A DNA stretch of 52,616 nucleotides from Amycolatopsis circi (GCF_003385235.1 NZ_PQIA01000055.1:1-52616); one strand, 5' to 3'. Positions 8,993-17,524 are shown, counted from the stretch's first letter. Numbers and translations: made by a program. Notes: generated by a model not told the origin, from the letters alone.

Positions 8993-10366
8993 GTGTTCGG
9001 CAAAGTCCTCGTCGCGAACCGGGGCGAAATCGCGGTTCGCGTCATGAAAACGTTGCGGCGTCTCGGAATCGCCAGCGTCGCGGTCCACTCCGATGTCGAC
9101 GCGGGCAGTCTGCACGTCCGGACGGCCGACGAAAGCGTGCTGATCGGCGCCGCCCCGGTGGCCGAAAGCTATCTGCGGATCGACCGCATCGTCGAGGCCG
9201 CGCTGTCCACTGGCGCCCAGGCGGTCCATCCCGGCTACGGCCTGCTGTCGGAGAATCCGGAGTTCGCCCGTGCCTGCGCGGCGGCCGGGCTGGTGTTCAT
9301 CGGGCCGAGCCCGGAGTCGATGGAGATGATGTCGTCGAAAATCCGCGCGAGGCAGACCGTTGCGGCGGCCGGCGTTCCCGTCGTGCCCGGGCGCACCGAG
9401 CCGGTCCGCCCCGGGCCGAAGGCGTTCGCGACCGCGGAGTCGATCGGCTATCCCGTTGCCGCGAAGGCGGCGAGCGGCGGTGGCGGAAAAGGGTTTCGCG
9501 TGGCCAACGGTCCCGGCGAACTCGCCGCCGCGGTCGAAGGCGCGGCGGGGGAGGGCGAACGCTTCTTCGGCGACGCCACGGTCTACCTGGAGCGCTATCT
9601 CGAAGACCCGCGCCACGTCGAGGTGCAGATCATCGCCGACATGCACGGCAACGCGGTCCACCTGTTCGAACGGGACTGTTCTGTCCAGCGGCGGCACCAG
9701 AAGCTGGTCGAGGAAGCACCCTGCCCGCTGCTGACCGGCGCTCAGCGCGCGCGGCTGGGCGAGATCGCGGTGCGGGCGGCGCGAGCCGCGAACTATTTCT
9801 CGCTCGGCACCGTCGAAGGGCTGCTCGTCGGCGACGACTTCTACTTCCTCGAAATGAACACGCGCATCCAGGTAGAGCACCCGGTCACCGAACTCGTCAC
9901 GGGCCTGGACCTGGTCGAGGAGCAGATCCGCATCGCCGCGGGCGAACCGCTCGGCTTCGCCCAGTCGGCCGTGCGGATCACCGGCCACGCGATCGAATGC
10001 CGGATCAACGCCGAATCGGCCGCCAAGGGATTCCGGCCCGGCCCCGGCCGGATCGAGCGCTTCGCCGCGCCGACCGGAGACGGAGTGCGGGTCGACACCG
10101 GTGTCGCCGCCGGAGACGACGTCCATCCTTACTACGACCCCCTGATCGCCAAGGTGATCGCCTGGGGCGAGGACCGCGTCGCCGCCACCTCGGCGATGCG
10201 CAAGGCACTCGACGAGACCGCGGTCGCGGGGATTCCGACGCTGCTTCCGTTCCACCGCGCGCTGCTGGCGAGCGAGGAATGGGAGCGGGCGGGCACGTGC
10301 CGTGAACTGGTCGCGGACCGGGCCTGGCTGAAGTCCACCGACGCCTGGGCGGACCGGCGCGAATGA
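8993..10366 (+). CDS. Acyl-CoA carboxylase, biotin carboxylase subunit
   Basis: The 457-residue protein makes carboxybiotin from bicarbonate and ATP. It starts FGKVLVANRGEIAVRV, has the ATP-grasp glycine loop SGGGGKGF at about residue 160, and the signature EMNTRIQVEHPVTE near residue 287. The protein ends after the biotin carboxylase C-terminal domain with no BCCP domain, consistent with the separate 71-residue carrier upstream. GTG start at 8993, 3 bases after the carrier stop. It is the last gene of the operon; a hairpin lies at 10524-10550. Confidence 0.93.
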   Translation: MFGKVLVANRGEIAVRVMKTLRRLGIASVAVHSDVDAGSLHVRTADESVLIGAAPVAESYLRIDRIVEAALSTGAQAVHPGYGLLSENPEFARACAAAGLVFIGPSPESMEMMSSKIRARQTVAAAGVPVVPGRTEPVRPGPKAFATAESIGYPVAAKAASGGGGKGFRVANGPGELAAAVEGAAGEGERFFGDATVYLERYLEDPRHVEVQIIADMHGNAVHLFERDCSVQRRHQKLVEEAPCPLLTGAQRARLGEIAVRAARAANYFSLGTVEGLLVGDDFYFLEMNTRIQVEHPVTELVTGLDLVEEQIRIAAGEPLGFAQSAVRITGHAIECRINAESAAKGFRPGPGRIERFAAPTGDGVRVDTGVAAGDDVHPYYDPLIAKVIAWGEDRVAATSAMRKALDETAVAGIPTLLPFHRALLASEEWERAGTCRELVADRAWLKSTDAWADRRE

Positions 10367-10368
10367 CG

Positions 10369-10420
10369 AGTGCAATGTGCACCGCGGCGCGTTCGCGTAC
10401 ACCTCAGATGTGTGTGGCGC
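10369..10420 (+). promoter_or_regulatory. Palindromic operator/promoter element, site 2 of 4 (orphan)
   Basis: GTGCA-ATG-TGCAC (within 10369-10383) is a perfect inverted repeat. The sequence GATGTGTGTGGC begins 24 bases after it (10407), exactly as GATGTGCGTGGC does at site 3. It points toward an ATG at 10496 preceded by GGGAG, but no gene follows; see the relic entry there. Confidence 0.55.
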
Positions 10421-10483
10421 GCACCACCGCCCATGTCGAACCATGGGTACCGCGCCGGGCGAGCGGTGCGGCAAACGGAGTTC

Positions 10484-10523
10484 GGGAGCGCATCCATGAC
10501 CGGCATCGGAGCCTTCGGCACAA
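10484..10523 (+). pseudogene. Possible 5' stub of a lost gene
   Basis: GGGAG at 10484-10488 lies 7 bases before an ATG at 10496, which begins MTGIGAFGTTGP. The distance from palindrome site 2 (112 bases) almost equals that between site 3 and the monooxygenase start (111). The frame then runs into a hairpin and through the tetR gene in antisense, so no real product is likely. I read it as the promoter, leader and first codons of a deleted gene. The identity of the lost gene is unknown. Confidence 0.35.
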
Positions 10524-10550
10524 CCGGACCGCGGCGGTCGGCCGGTCCGG
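10524..10550. terminator. Hairpin between the carboxylase operon and tetR
   Basis: CCGGACCG (10524-10531) and CGGTCCGG (10543-10550) form an 8-bp stem with an 11-base loop, directly after the stop of the minus-strand TetR gene (10553). It probably ends tetR transcription and may also stop transcripts coming from the carboxylase operon. Confidence 0.6.
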
Positions 10551-10552
10551 GC

Positions 10553-11182
10553 TCAGCGCCGTGCCGCGTCCACTGTGCTCATCGCGAGCGCCGACTCGAC
10601 CCAGTCCCGGACCGGCGGAGCGACCCTGCGATCACCGCCGTTCCACAGGCTCGAGCCGAGCACTTCGTAAATGACGTAGCCATCGATGACCGCCACCAGG
10701 TGGTCTCCGATCTGCCGCGCCTGGGACGTCGGCAGGCCGCGCGAATCCAACGCCGCGCGCACGTGGTCCTCGACCGTCGAACGCCACGAGGTGAGGTAGT
10801 TGAGCATGTCTTCGCCGAGCTTGTCCGGGGAACCGGCCGCTTCGGCGTAGAAGAACAGCGTGATCCGGGCGAACGCCACCGACGGCCCGTCGAGCGGCAG
10901 GTGCGCGGCGAGGATGCGGACCAGCCGCTCGACCGGCTCCAGTCCGGTCTCCTCGGCGATGGCGGCCAGCCGCTGGCCGGAGAGCCAGAACGTGTGCCGG
11001 AAGGCCAGCCGCAGCAGGTCGTCCCGGCCGCCGACGTAATGGTTCAGCACCCCGGTTGACCAGCCGCCGCGGTCCGCGACATCGCGCAGCGTCACGGCGG
11101 CGACACCGTCCTCGGCGACGATCGCCAGCACGGCGTCGGCGATCTCGGCACGCCGCTGGCGGTGGTCGACGATCTTCGGCAT
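10553..11182 (-). CDS. TetR-family transcriptional regulator
   Basis: The 209-residue protein begins MPKIVDHRQRRAEIADAVL, a typical TetR/BetI-like N-terminus, with the helix-turn-helix TLRDVADRGGWSTGVLNHYVGGRDDLL at about residues 31-57 and a variable ligand-binding C-terminal domain. I chose the ATG at 11182 on the basis of this N-terminus; a TTG at 11200 is less likely. It is divergent from the GMC dehydrogenase operon with a 55-base AT-rich gap containing an inverted repeat. The same operator-like core is found before the ligase/carboxylase operon at 5625, so it may control both. The ligand is unknown but probably a pathway acyl-CoA or acid. Confidence 0.88.
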   Translation of the reverse strand: MPKIVDHRQRRAEIADAVLAIVAEDGVAAVTLRDVADRGGWSTGVLNHYVGGRDDLLRLAFRHTFWLSGQRLAAIAEETGLEPVERLVRILAAHLPLDGPSVAFARITLFFYAEAAGSPDKLGEDMLNYLTSWRSTVEDHVRAALDSRGLPTSQARQIGDHLVAVIDGYVIYEVLGSSLWNGGDRRVAPPVRDWVESALAMSTVDAARR

Positions 11183-11187
11183 GTCCT

Positions 11188-11216
11188 TATTTAAACACAA
11201 CCGTCTGACTTAAATA
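11188..11216. promoter_or_regulatory. Divergent promoter with TetR operator candidate
   Basis: TATTTAA (11188-11194) and TTAAATA (11210-11216) form 7-bp inverted arms around ACAACCGTCTGA (11197-11208), which matches the 5625-5636 element at 10 of 12 positions. It is a conspicuous AT island between tetR and the GMC gene, where an autoregulatory TetR site is expected. Confidence 0.6.
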
Positions 11217-11237
11217 CCGAGCAAAGAGAGCGTGCCC

Positions 11238-12875
11238 ATGACCGTGCCTGGCCCGTCTTCGAGAGACGGCGACGTCGACGCGCTGATCATCGGCGCGGGG
11301 CCGTCCGGCGTCACCGCCGCGCGGTTGCTGGCCGAGAGCGGGTTCCGCGTGACGGTCCTGGAACAGGGCGACTGGCCCGCCGTCGCCGACTATCCCAGCG
11401 ACAAGCTCGAACGCGACCTGCTCGTCGCCGGCCCCTGGAATCCGAATCCCAACCACCGCGGCGGGCCGGGCGACTATCCCGTCGACGACTCCGATTCGGA
11501 CGTGCATCCGTTGATGTTCAACGGCGTCGGCGGCAGCAGCGTCCTGTTCTGGGCGGAGTGGCCGCGGATGATCCCGTCCGACTTCCGGGTGCGCACCCTC
11601 GACGGCATCGCCGACGACTGGCCGCTCACCTACGAGGAACTGCAGCCGTATTACGACGCTGTCGACGAGATGATCGGCGTCTCCGGGCTGGGCGGCAACA
11701 TCGCCTACCCGCCCGGCTACGTGCTTCCCCAGCCGCCGCTTCCCATCGGCCGGATCGGCCGGATCGCGGCCGAGGGCATGAACAAGCTGGGCATCGGCTG
11801 GTGGCCGGGCACGTCGGCGATCCTGTCGCAGGGCGCCGGTTCCCGCGGGCCGTGCGCCCGATGGGGGACCTGCGGCAGCGGCTGTCCCGAGGGAGCGAAA
11901 GCGTCCTTCGACGTCGCGATGTGGCCCGGCGCGCTGGCGGCCGGGGTCAACCTGGTGACCGGGGCGCGGGTCCGCGAGATCACGGTCTCCGGCCGGGGCC
12001 TCGCGACCGGCGCCACGTGGATCGACCGCGCGGGAGCCGAACGGCACACGTCGGCGCCGGTGGTGATCGTGTGCGCCAACGGGATCGGCACCCCTCGGCT
12101 GCTGCAGCTGTCCACCTCGCCGCGGTTCCCGGACGGGCTGGCGAATTCCTCCGGTCGCGTGGGACGCAACCTGATGATGCATCCGGTGGCGACGGTGCTG
12201 GGCGAGTACGAAAAGGACGTCGAGCCGTGGCTCGGGCCGGAGAGCCACCCGATCTGGTCGATGCACTTCGCGGAGACCGATGCCAGCCGCGGCTTCCATC
12301 GCGGGGCCAAGTGGACGGCTGTCGTGCTCCAAGGGCCGGTGGGGCTGCTCCAGCGATTCGCGGAGCTGCCGCTCGCCGAGCGCAGCGGCGCGGCCGGGCA
12401 TGAACTCGTGGAGCGGCTGTACGGCCGGGCGTTCGAGATCTCGGCCTCCATCGAGGACCTGCCCGACTTCGGCAACCGGGTCGCCCTCGACCCGGACCTC
12501 GTCGACAGCGACGGCATTCCGGCGCCGAAGATCCATTACACGATGTCGGACGAGAGCAAACGCGCGCTCGACTGGCATCTGGACCGGATCACCGAGGTCC
12601 ACGAAGCGGCAGGGGCCGTCTCCACCAAGCGCGTGGACTTCGGGGGCGAAACCGGCTGGCACCTGCTCGGCACCGCCCGGTGCGGCACGGATCCGGCGAC
12701 GTCGGTGGTCGACGGATACGGGCGGTCGCACGACGTCCCCAACCTTTACATCTTCGACGGCAGCGTCTTCGTGACGTCTTCCTCGGTCAATCCGACGCCG
12801 ACGATCACCGCCTTCGCGCTGCGCGCTGCCGAGCACCTCGTCGAAACCGCCGCCAGCCAAAGGACCCCGTTGTGA
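11238..12875 (+). CDS. GMC-family FAD-dependent dehydrogenase/oxidase
   Basis: The 545-residue protein oxidises an alcohol to an aldehyde or ketone. The FAD motif IIGAGPSG is at residues 17-24, NGVGGSSVLFWAEWPRM matches the second GMC flavin region, and the C-terminus has the GMC_oxred_C features (WHLLGTARCG, NPTPTIT). A cysteine-rich segment CARWGTCGSGC near residue 206 resembles that of gluconate-2-dehydrogenase-type GMC subunits. The ATG at 11238 is preferred since AGAGAG lies 7 bases upstream; a GTG 6 bases earlier is possible. Its stop overlaps the start of a small partner gene. The electron acceptor is unknown. Confidence 0.88.
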   Translation: MTVPGPSSRDGDVDALIIGAGPSGVTAARLLAESGFRVTVLEQGDWPAVADYPSDKLERDLLVAGPWNPNPNHRGGPGDYPVDDSDSDVHPLMFNGVGGSSVLFWAEWPRMIPSDFRVRTLDGIADDWPLTYEELQPYYDAVDEMIGVSGLGGNIAYPPGYVLPQPPLPIGRIGRIAAEGMNKLGIGWWPGTSAILSQGAGSRGPCARWGTCGSGCPEGAKASFDVAMWPGALAAGVNLVTGARVREITVSGRGLATGATWIDRAGAERHTSAPVVIVCANGIGTPRLLQLSTSPRFPDGLANSSGRVGRNLMMHPVATVLGEYEKDVEPWLGPESHPIWSMHFAETDASRGFHRGAKWTAVVLQGPVGLLQRFAELPLAERSGAAGHELVERLYGRAFEISASIEDLPDFGNRVALDPDLVDSDGIPAPKIHYTMSDESKRALDWHLDRITEVHEAAGAVSTKRVDFGGETGWHLLGTARCGTDPATSVVDGYGRSHDVPNLYIFDGSVFVTSSSVNPTPTITAFALRAAEHLVETAASQRTPL

Positions 12876-13303
12876 TCGATTTCCCTGACGACAAAGCCCG
12901 TGCCGGGGCGGCGGGCCTCGCCGACCTGTGGTTCCCCGGCACCGGCCGATCGCCCGCATTGACTGCCCTGCCCGGCTACGCCGCTCTCCTGCACCGCGCG
13001 CTCCAAGCCAATCCGGGCCTTTCCGCGGCGTTCATCCAGGCCGCCGAGCTGGCCGCAGCGGCCGACGAACTCTCGGCCGAGGCAGTCGCGGACTGGCCGC
13101 CCGAACTCGCCGAAGCGGCCTTCTACTTCCTCGCCAGCACCTACTACATGGCGCCCGAGGCACGCCGGGCCGTCGGCTATCCCGGCCAGGTCCGCACGCC
13201 CTCGGCCGAGGCCACGCCCGACCAGTTGCTCGACGACGACCTGCTCGCCCCCGTGCTCGCGCTCGGCCCGACCTACGTCCCCACCCCGACCGAAGGAGCC
13301 TGA
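12872..13303 (+). CDS. Small GMC-associated protein (gluconate dehydrogenase subunit 3-like?)
   Basis: A 143-residue, mostly helical protein rich in Ala and Leu, with a GTG start overlapping the GMC stop (GTGA) and followed by the aldehyde dehydrogenase 1 base later. No signal peptide is visible. Small partner subunits of this size accompany GMC dehydrogenases of the gluconate-2-dehydrogenase type, and the position and coupling suggest the same role here. There is no decisive motif, so this is inference from context. Confidence 0.6.
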   Translation: MIDFPDDKARAGAAGLADLWFPGTGRSPALTALPGYAALLHRALQANPGLSAAFIQAAELAAAADELSAEAVADWPPELAEAAFYFLASTYYMAPEARRAVGYPGQVRTPSAEATPDQLLDDDLLAPVLALGPTYVPTPTEGA

Positions 13304-13304
13304 G

Positions 13305-14795
13305 ATGACCCCCGAGACGATCCTGGCCGACGCGCACCGGCGCATCGACGGCCTGGCTCCGGCCCAGTACATCGGCGGCGGCTTCGTCCCGAGCGCGAGC
13401 ACCGAGACGATCGAGGTGACCGACCCGCGCACCGGCACGCTGCTGGGGGTCGCGGCGAACGGCACCACGGCCGACGTCGACGCCGCGGTCTCGGCGGCGC
13501 GCACCGCCTTGCCGGCGTGGGCGCGGACGACGCCCGGAGCACGAGCCGAGGCGCTGTTCCGATTCGCGGACGTCATCGACGAACACGCCGGACTGCTGGC
13601 CGCGCTCGAAGCGCTCAACGTCGGCAAGTCCTACGCGTACGCGACCTACGAGATTCCCCTGATCTCCGACTGCTTCCGCTTCATGGCCGGAGCCGCGCGA
13701 ACCGCTCAGGCCCCGGCGCCCGGCCAGTACGTCGCGGGCCAGCTGTCCTACATCCGGCGCGAACCCGTCGGCGTGATCGGCGCGATCACGCCGTGGAACT
13801 TCCCGTTGCTCATGGCGGCGTGGAAGATCGCGCCGGCGTTGGCGGCGGGGAACACGATGGTGCTCAAGCCGTCCGTGCTCACCCCGCTCAGCACCCTCGT
13901 CCTCGCCGACATCGCCACCGGCGTCCTGCCGGACGGCGTGCTGAACATCGTGACCGGCGCCGGCGCGACAGTCGGCCGGGCGATGAGCCACCACGACGGC
14001 ATCGACATGATGGCGCTGACCGGCGGCGTCGGCTCGGGCCAGCAGGTCGCGGCGGGCGCGGCGACCACGGTCAAGCGGGTCCACCTCGAACTCGGCGGCA
14101 AGGCGCCCGTGGTGGTGTTCCCGGACGCCGACCTCGACCTCCTCGTGCAGACGCTGATCGAGGTCGGCTACGGCAACGCGGGCCAGGACTGCGGCGCGGC
14201 GACGAGGGTGATCTGCCACGAGGACGTGCGGGACCGGCTCCTGGCAGCGCTCGCCGCGGCCGCCCGGGAACTTCGCAGCGGAAACGCCGCGTCGGGCGAG
14301 GAGTTCGAACTCGGGCCGTTGATCAGCGAAGCCCATCGTGCCCGCGTCGCGGGAATGGTGGACCAGGCGCGTCAGGACGGCGCCCGGGTCGTCCTCGGCG
14401 GCGAGGTGCCCGAAGGACCCGGCTTCTTCTACCCGGCGACGATCCTCGCCGACGTCGCCTCCGGGACGGAGATGGCGCGCGAGGAGGTGTTCGGCCCGGT
14501 GATCTCGGTCGAGACCTTCACCGGCGAAGCCGAGGCGCTGAACAAGGCGAACGACGTCGAATACGGTCTCGCGGCATCGGTGTGGACCCACGACCAGGCC
14601 CGCGCGCTCCGGTTCACCGAGGAACTGGCGTTCGGCTCGGTCTGGGTCAACTCGCACCTCAACTTCGCCAGCGAAATGCCGTGGAACGGCTTCGGGAAAT
14701 CGGGCTACGGCCGCGACAACTCCGCTTACGCCCTCGACGACTACACGCGCACCAAGCACGTGATGCTCCCGATCGGAGCGCCGACCGCCTCGTGA
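13305..14795 (+). CDS. NAD(P)-dependent aldehyde dehydrogenase
   Basis: The 496-residue protein oxidises an aldehyde to the acid. It has the cofactor motif ITPWNFPLLMAAWK (about residue 160), the glutamate motif LELGGKAP and the catalytic cysteine in GNAGQDCGA near residue 290. The usual FTGS loop is replaced by ALTGGVGSG. Length is normal. GGAG lies upstream of the ATG. As the third gene after the GMC enzyme and its partner it completes an alcohol-to-acid route. A second aldehyde dehydrogenase is at 27473-28921. Confidence 0.92.
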   Translation: MTPETILADAHRRIDGLAPAQYIGGGFVPSASTETIEVTDPRTGTLLGVAANGTTADVDAAVSAARTALPAWARTTPGARAEALFRFADVIDEHAGLLAALEALNVGKSYAYATYEIPLISDCFRFMAGAARTAQAPAPGQYVAGQLSYIRREPVGVIGAITPWNFPLLMAAWKIAPALAAGNTMVLKPSVLTPLSTLVLADIATGVLPDGVLNIVTGAGATVGRAMSHHDGIDMMALTGGVGSGQQVAAGAATTVKRVHLELGGKAPVVVFPDADLDLLVQTLIEVGYGNAGQDCGAATRVICHEDVRDRLLAALAAAARELRSGNAASGEEFELGPLISEAHRARVAGMVDQARQDGARVVLGGEVPEGPGFFYPATILADVASGTEMAREEVFGPVISVETFTGEAEALNKANDVEYGLAASVWTHDQARALRFTEELAFGSVWVNSHLNFASEMPWNGFGKSGYGRDNSAYALDDYTRTKHVMLPIGAPTAS

Positions 14796-14806
14796 CCGCC
14801 GGGCCC

Positions 14807-14858
14807 GGTGCACTCTGCACCAAGCCCCGCCCCAGGACGCCACGGATGTGCGTGGCCC
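14807..14858 (+). promoter_or_regulatory. Palindromic operator/promoter element, site 3 of 4
   Basis: The perfect inverted repeat GGTGCA-CTC-TGCACC (14807-14821) is the best copy. T-N3-YGTRG-N2-C begins 26 bases after it (14847-14858). The Baeyer-Villiger monooxygenase starts 111 bases downstream. The segment GCCACG-GATGTG-CGTGGC around it is itself an inverted repeat. Confidence 0.65.
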
Positions 14859-14932
14859 CGGTCATCCCCCTTGGCACAGCATGACTTCCTGGCCGGACGA
14901 CCGGCCCGAGCAGATCGAGACGAGGAGTCACC

Positions 14933-16471
14933 ATGGCCGGCAACGACGCCCGCCCCGAGGCCGCCGACATCGTCATCATCGGAGCCGGCGTCTCCGGCGT
15001 GGGATCGGCGTGCTACCTCCGGGAAGCCTTTCCCGGCAAGAAAATCGTCGTGCTCGAAGGGCGCGGCCGGATCGGCGGCACGTGGGACCTCTTCCGGTAC
15101 CCCGGCGTCCGCTCCGACTCCGAACTCCACACCTACGGCTACCAATTCAAGCCGTGGAGCCACGAGCACGCGATCGCGGACGGCCACCTCATCCGCGAGT
15201 ACCTCGAAGAAACCGCCGCCGAGCACCGCGTCGACGACCTGATCCGCTACCACCACCAGGTCGTGTCGGCCGACTGGTCCAGCGCCGAGGGCGCCTGGAC
15301 GCTGCAGGTCCGGACCGAGGCCCCCGGCCAGAAGCCGACAACCGTGTCCCTCAAAGCCAAATGGGTCTGCGGCGCCACCGGCTACTACCGGTACGACGAA
15401 GGTTTCACACCCAGCTTCAACGGCCGCGAAGACTTCGAAGGCGACATCCTCCACCCGCAGTTCTGGCCCGAGGACTACGACTACGCGGGCAAAAAAGTCG
15501 TCGTGATCGGCAGCGGCGCGACCGCCGTCACCATGGTTCCCGCGATGACGACCGGCCCCCGCGCGGCCGAACACGTCACGATGCTGCAGCGCACTCCCAC
15601 CTACATCATGACGCTGCCGCGCATCGACAAGTTTTCCCGGGCGCTGTACCGAATTCTCGGCCTGCGGCGCGGATACGCGGTCACCCGGTTCAAGAACGTG
15701 TGGCGGGATTTCTTCTTCGTCGGTTACATGCTCAGGTTCCCGAACTCCGGGCGGAAGCTGATGCGTAGCCTGACAAAGAAGGCCTTGCCCAAGGGCTACG
15801 CCGTCGACACGCACTTCAACCCGCCGTACAAACCCTGGGAACAGCGGCTGTGCATGACCCCCGACGGCGACTTCTTCAAGGCGATCTCCGCGGGCAAGGC
15901 GTCCGTCGCGACGGACACGATCGAACGCTTCACCAAGTCCGGCATCCTGCTCTCCTCGGGCGAGGAGATCCCCGCGGACGTGATCGTCACCGCCACCGGG
16001 CTCAACATGCGCATGTTCGGCGGGATCCCGCAGACGGTCGACGGGCGGAAACTGGACCTCGGTTCGTGCGTGACCTACCGCGGAATGCTGTTGTCCGGCC
16101 TGCCGAACTGGTCCTTCGCCTTCGGGTACACCAAATACTCGTCGTGGACGCTCAAGGTCGGCCTGACCGTGCAGTACGTCATCCGGCTGATCCGGCACCT
16201 GGACGCGCACGGCTACACCAAAGCCGTGCCGGTGGCCGAACCCGGAATGGCGACCGAACCGCTGCTCGACCTCAACGCCGGCTATGTGACCCGCAACGCG
16301 GACAGCATGCCCAAGCAGGGCACCAGGTTGCCGTGGCGGATGCTCACGTCGTACCAGGCCGACAAGCGACTGCTCAACGGCCCGCTCTACGACGACCACC
16401 TGCAGTTCAGCTCCGCCGGCGACCGGCAGGCGGCCGGTGCCGCGTCCGCGAGCAAGGAGCAGGTGCGATGA
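14933..16471 (+). CDS. Flavin-containing Baeyer-Villiger monooxygenase, EthA-like
   Basis: The 512-residue protein inserts oxygen next to a ketone to give an ester or lactone, using FAD and NADPH. It shows a first Rossmann motif VIIGAGVSGVG (about residue 15), GGTWDLFRYPGVRSDS, the BVMO fingerprint FEGDILHPQFWP (F-x-G-x3-H-x3-W-P, about residues 168-179) and the second Rossmann motif VIGSGATAV. The sequence resembles mycobacterial EthA along its length. AGGAG lies 5 bases before the ATG. The next gene, an esterase, overlaps its stop (ATGA), matching the chemistry: ketone to ester, then hydrolysis. The native ketone is unknown. Confidence 0.92.
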   Translation: MAGNDARPEAADIVIIGAGVSGVGSACYLREAFPGKKIVVLEGRGRIGGTWDLFRYPGVRSDSELHTYGYQFKPWSHEHAIADGHLIREYLEETAAEHRVDDLIRYHHQVVSADWSSAEGAWTLQVRTEAPGQKPTTVSLKAKWVCGATGYYRYDEGFTPSFNGREDFEGDILHPQFWPEDYDYAGKKVVVIGSGATAVTMVPAMTTGPRAAEHVTMLQRTPTYIMTLPRIDKFSRALYRILGLRRGYAVTRFKNVWRDFFFVGYMLRFPNSGRKLMRSLTKKALPKGYAVDTHFNPPYKPWEQRLCMTPDGDFFKAISAGKASVATDTIERFTKSGILLSSGEEIPADVIVTATGLNMRMFGGIPQTVDGRKLDLGSCVTYRGMLLSGLPNWSFAFGYTKYSSWTLKVGLTVQYVIRLIRHLDAHGYTKAVPVAEPGMATEPLLDLNAGYVTRNADSMPKQGTRLPWRMLTSYQADKRLLNGPLYDDHLQFSSAGDRQAAGAASASKEQVR

Positions 16472-17508
16472 ACGCCGCGACCGCCACCCGCGTCTCGGCC
16501 GGGGACTGGGTACAGAGACAGCTCGGGATCGGGATGGGCAAGCTTCCCGCGTCGCTGGTGAAGCGCCTGGTCAAGGTGCCCGTGAACGCGGACGGCGAGC
16601 AGATGGCCCCCGAGATCGCGATGCTCATGTCCGTCGTCGCGAAAGCCCCCGATTTCAGCGACCTCAGCCCGGTCGAGGCGCGTGCCGCCGAGCTGAAGGC
16701 TGCGGCGATCTACGGCGAGCGCCCGCTCCCGATGAACGTCGTGGAGGAACTCCAGTTGGGAGGTGGCCTCGCGGCGACCCGGTATCGCGCACGCGCCTCC
16801 TCCGCCGGGCTCGTCGTGTTCTTCCACGGCGGCGGGTTCGTGCTGGGCAGCCGGGCCGCCTACGACGGCCCGGTGCGGTTGCTCGCCCACCACACGGGCA
16901 TGGACATCCTGTCGGTCGAATACCGCCTGGCACCGGAAAGCCCTTACCCCGCGCCGCACAACGACGCGATGGCCGCTTGGGAGTTCGCGGTCGCGCACGC
17001 CGCAGGGTGGGGCGTCCCGGACGGCCGCATCGCCGTCGCGGGCGACAGCGCGGGTGGGAACCTCGCCGCGGTGCTTGCCCAGAAGCTGCGCGATTCCCGG
17101 CAGAAGCCGGCGCTTCAGGCGCTGATGTATCCCGTTACCGACCTGGCCGGTTCCCGGCCCTCGAACCGCGAGTTCGCCGATTCCCCCGCACTGACCGCCA
17201 AACAGATCGCCTGGTTCACCGACCACTACCTGCCGCCGTCGGTCGAGCGGGCCGACCCTCGCGTGTCGCCGCTGTTCGCCGACGACCTGACCGGGCTGCC
17301 GCCCGCTCTCGTGACTGTCGCGGGGTTCGACCCGCTCCGCGACGACGGCCTTGCGTTCGCCGCCAAGCTGACCGAAAGCGGCGTACCAACCGAGCTGATC
17401 AGGGAACCGGGCTTGGTTCACGGCTACCTCTCGTACACCGCGCTCAGCGCGACCAGCAGCGACGCGGTCAAGCGCGTCGCGTCCGCCATCGCGTCGGCCA
17501 TGGCCTGA
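16468..17508 (+). CDS. Alpha/beta hydrolase, HSL/esterase type
   Basis: The 346-residue protein has the oxyanion-hole motif HGGGF near residue 118, the nucleophile elbow GDSAGG near residue 191, and downstream an Asp (VAGFDPLRDD) and His (LVHGYL) completing the triad, as in the hormone-sensitive-lipase family. It is translationally coupled to the Baeyer-Villiger monooxygenase and should open the ester or lactone formed by it. An extended N-terminal cap of about 110 residues is normal for this family. Confidence 0.9.
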   Translation: MNAATATRVSAGDWVQRQLGIGMGKLPASLVKRLVKVPVNADGEQMAPEIAMLMSVVAKAPDFSDLSPVEARAAELKAAAIYGERPLPMNVVEELQLGGGLAATRYRARASSAGLVVFFHGGGFVLGSRAAYDGPVRLLAHHTGMDILSVEYRLAPESPYPAPHNDAMAAWEFAVAHAAGWGVPDGRIAVAGDSAGGNLAAVLAQKLRDSRQKPALQALMYPVTDLAGSRPSNREFADSPALTAKQIAWFTDHYLPPSVERADPRVSPLFADDLTGLPPALVTVAGFDPLRDDGLAFAAKLTESGVPTELIREPGLVHGYLSYTALSATSSDAVKRVASAIASAMA

Positions 17509-17524
17509 ACGCGCTCGATGAACA

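Noticed and set aside
8567..10474. 635-residue minus-strand frame opposite the biotin carboxylase
   Set aside because: Pure shadow of the biotin carboxylase and biotin carrier genes; no start signal or motif.
14862..14885. Sigma-54-like TTGGCAC sequence before the monooxygenase
   Set aside because: The -12 partner is absent at the right spacing and actinomycetes generally lack sigma-54. The shared T-N3-YGTRG-N2-C signature is a better promoter candidate.
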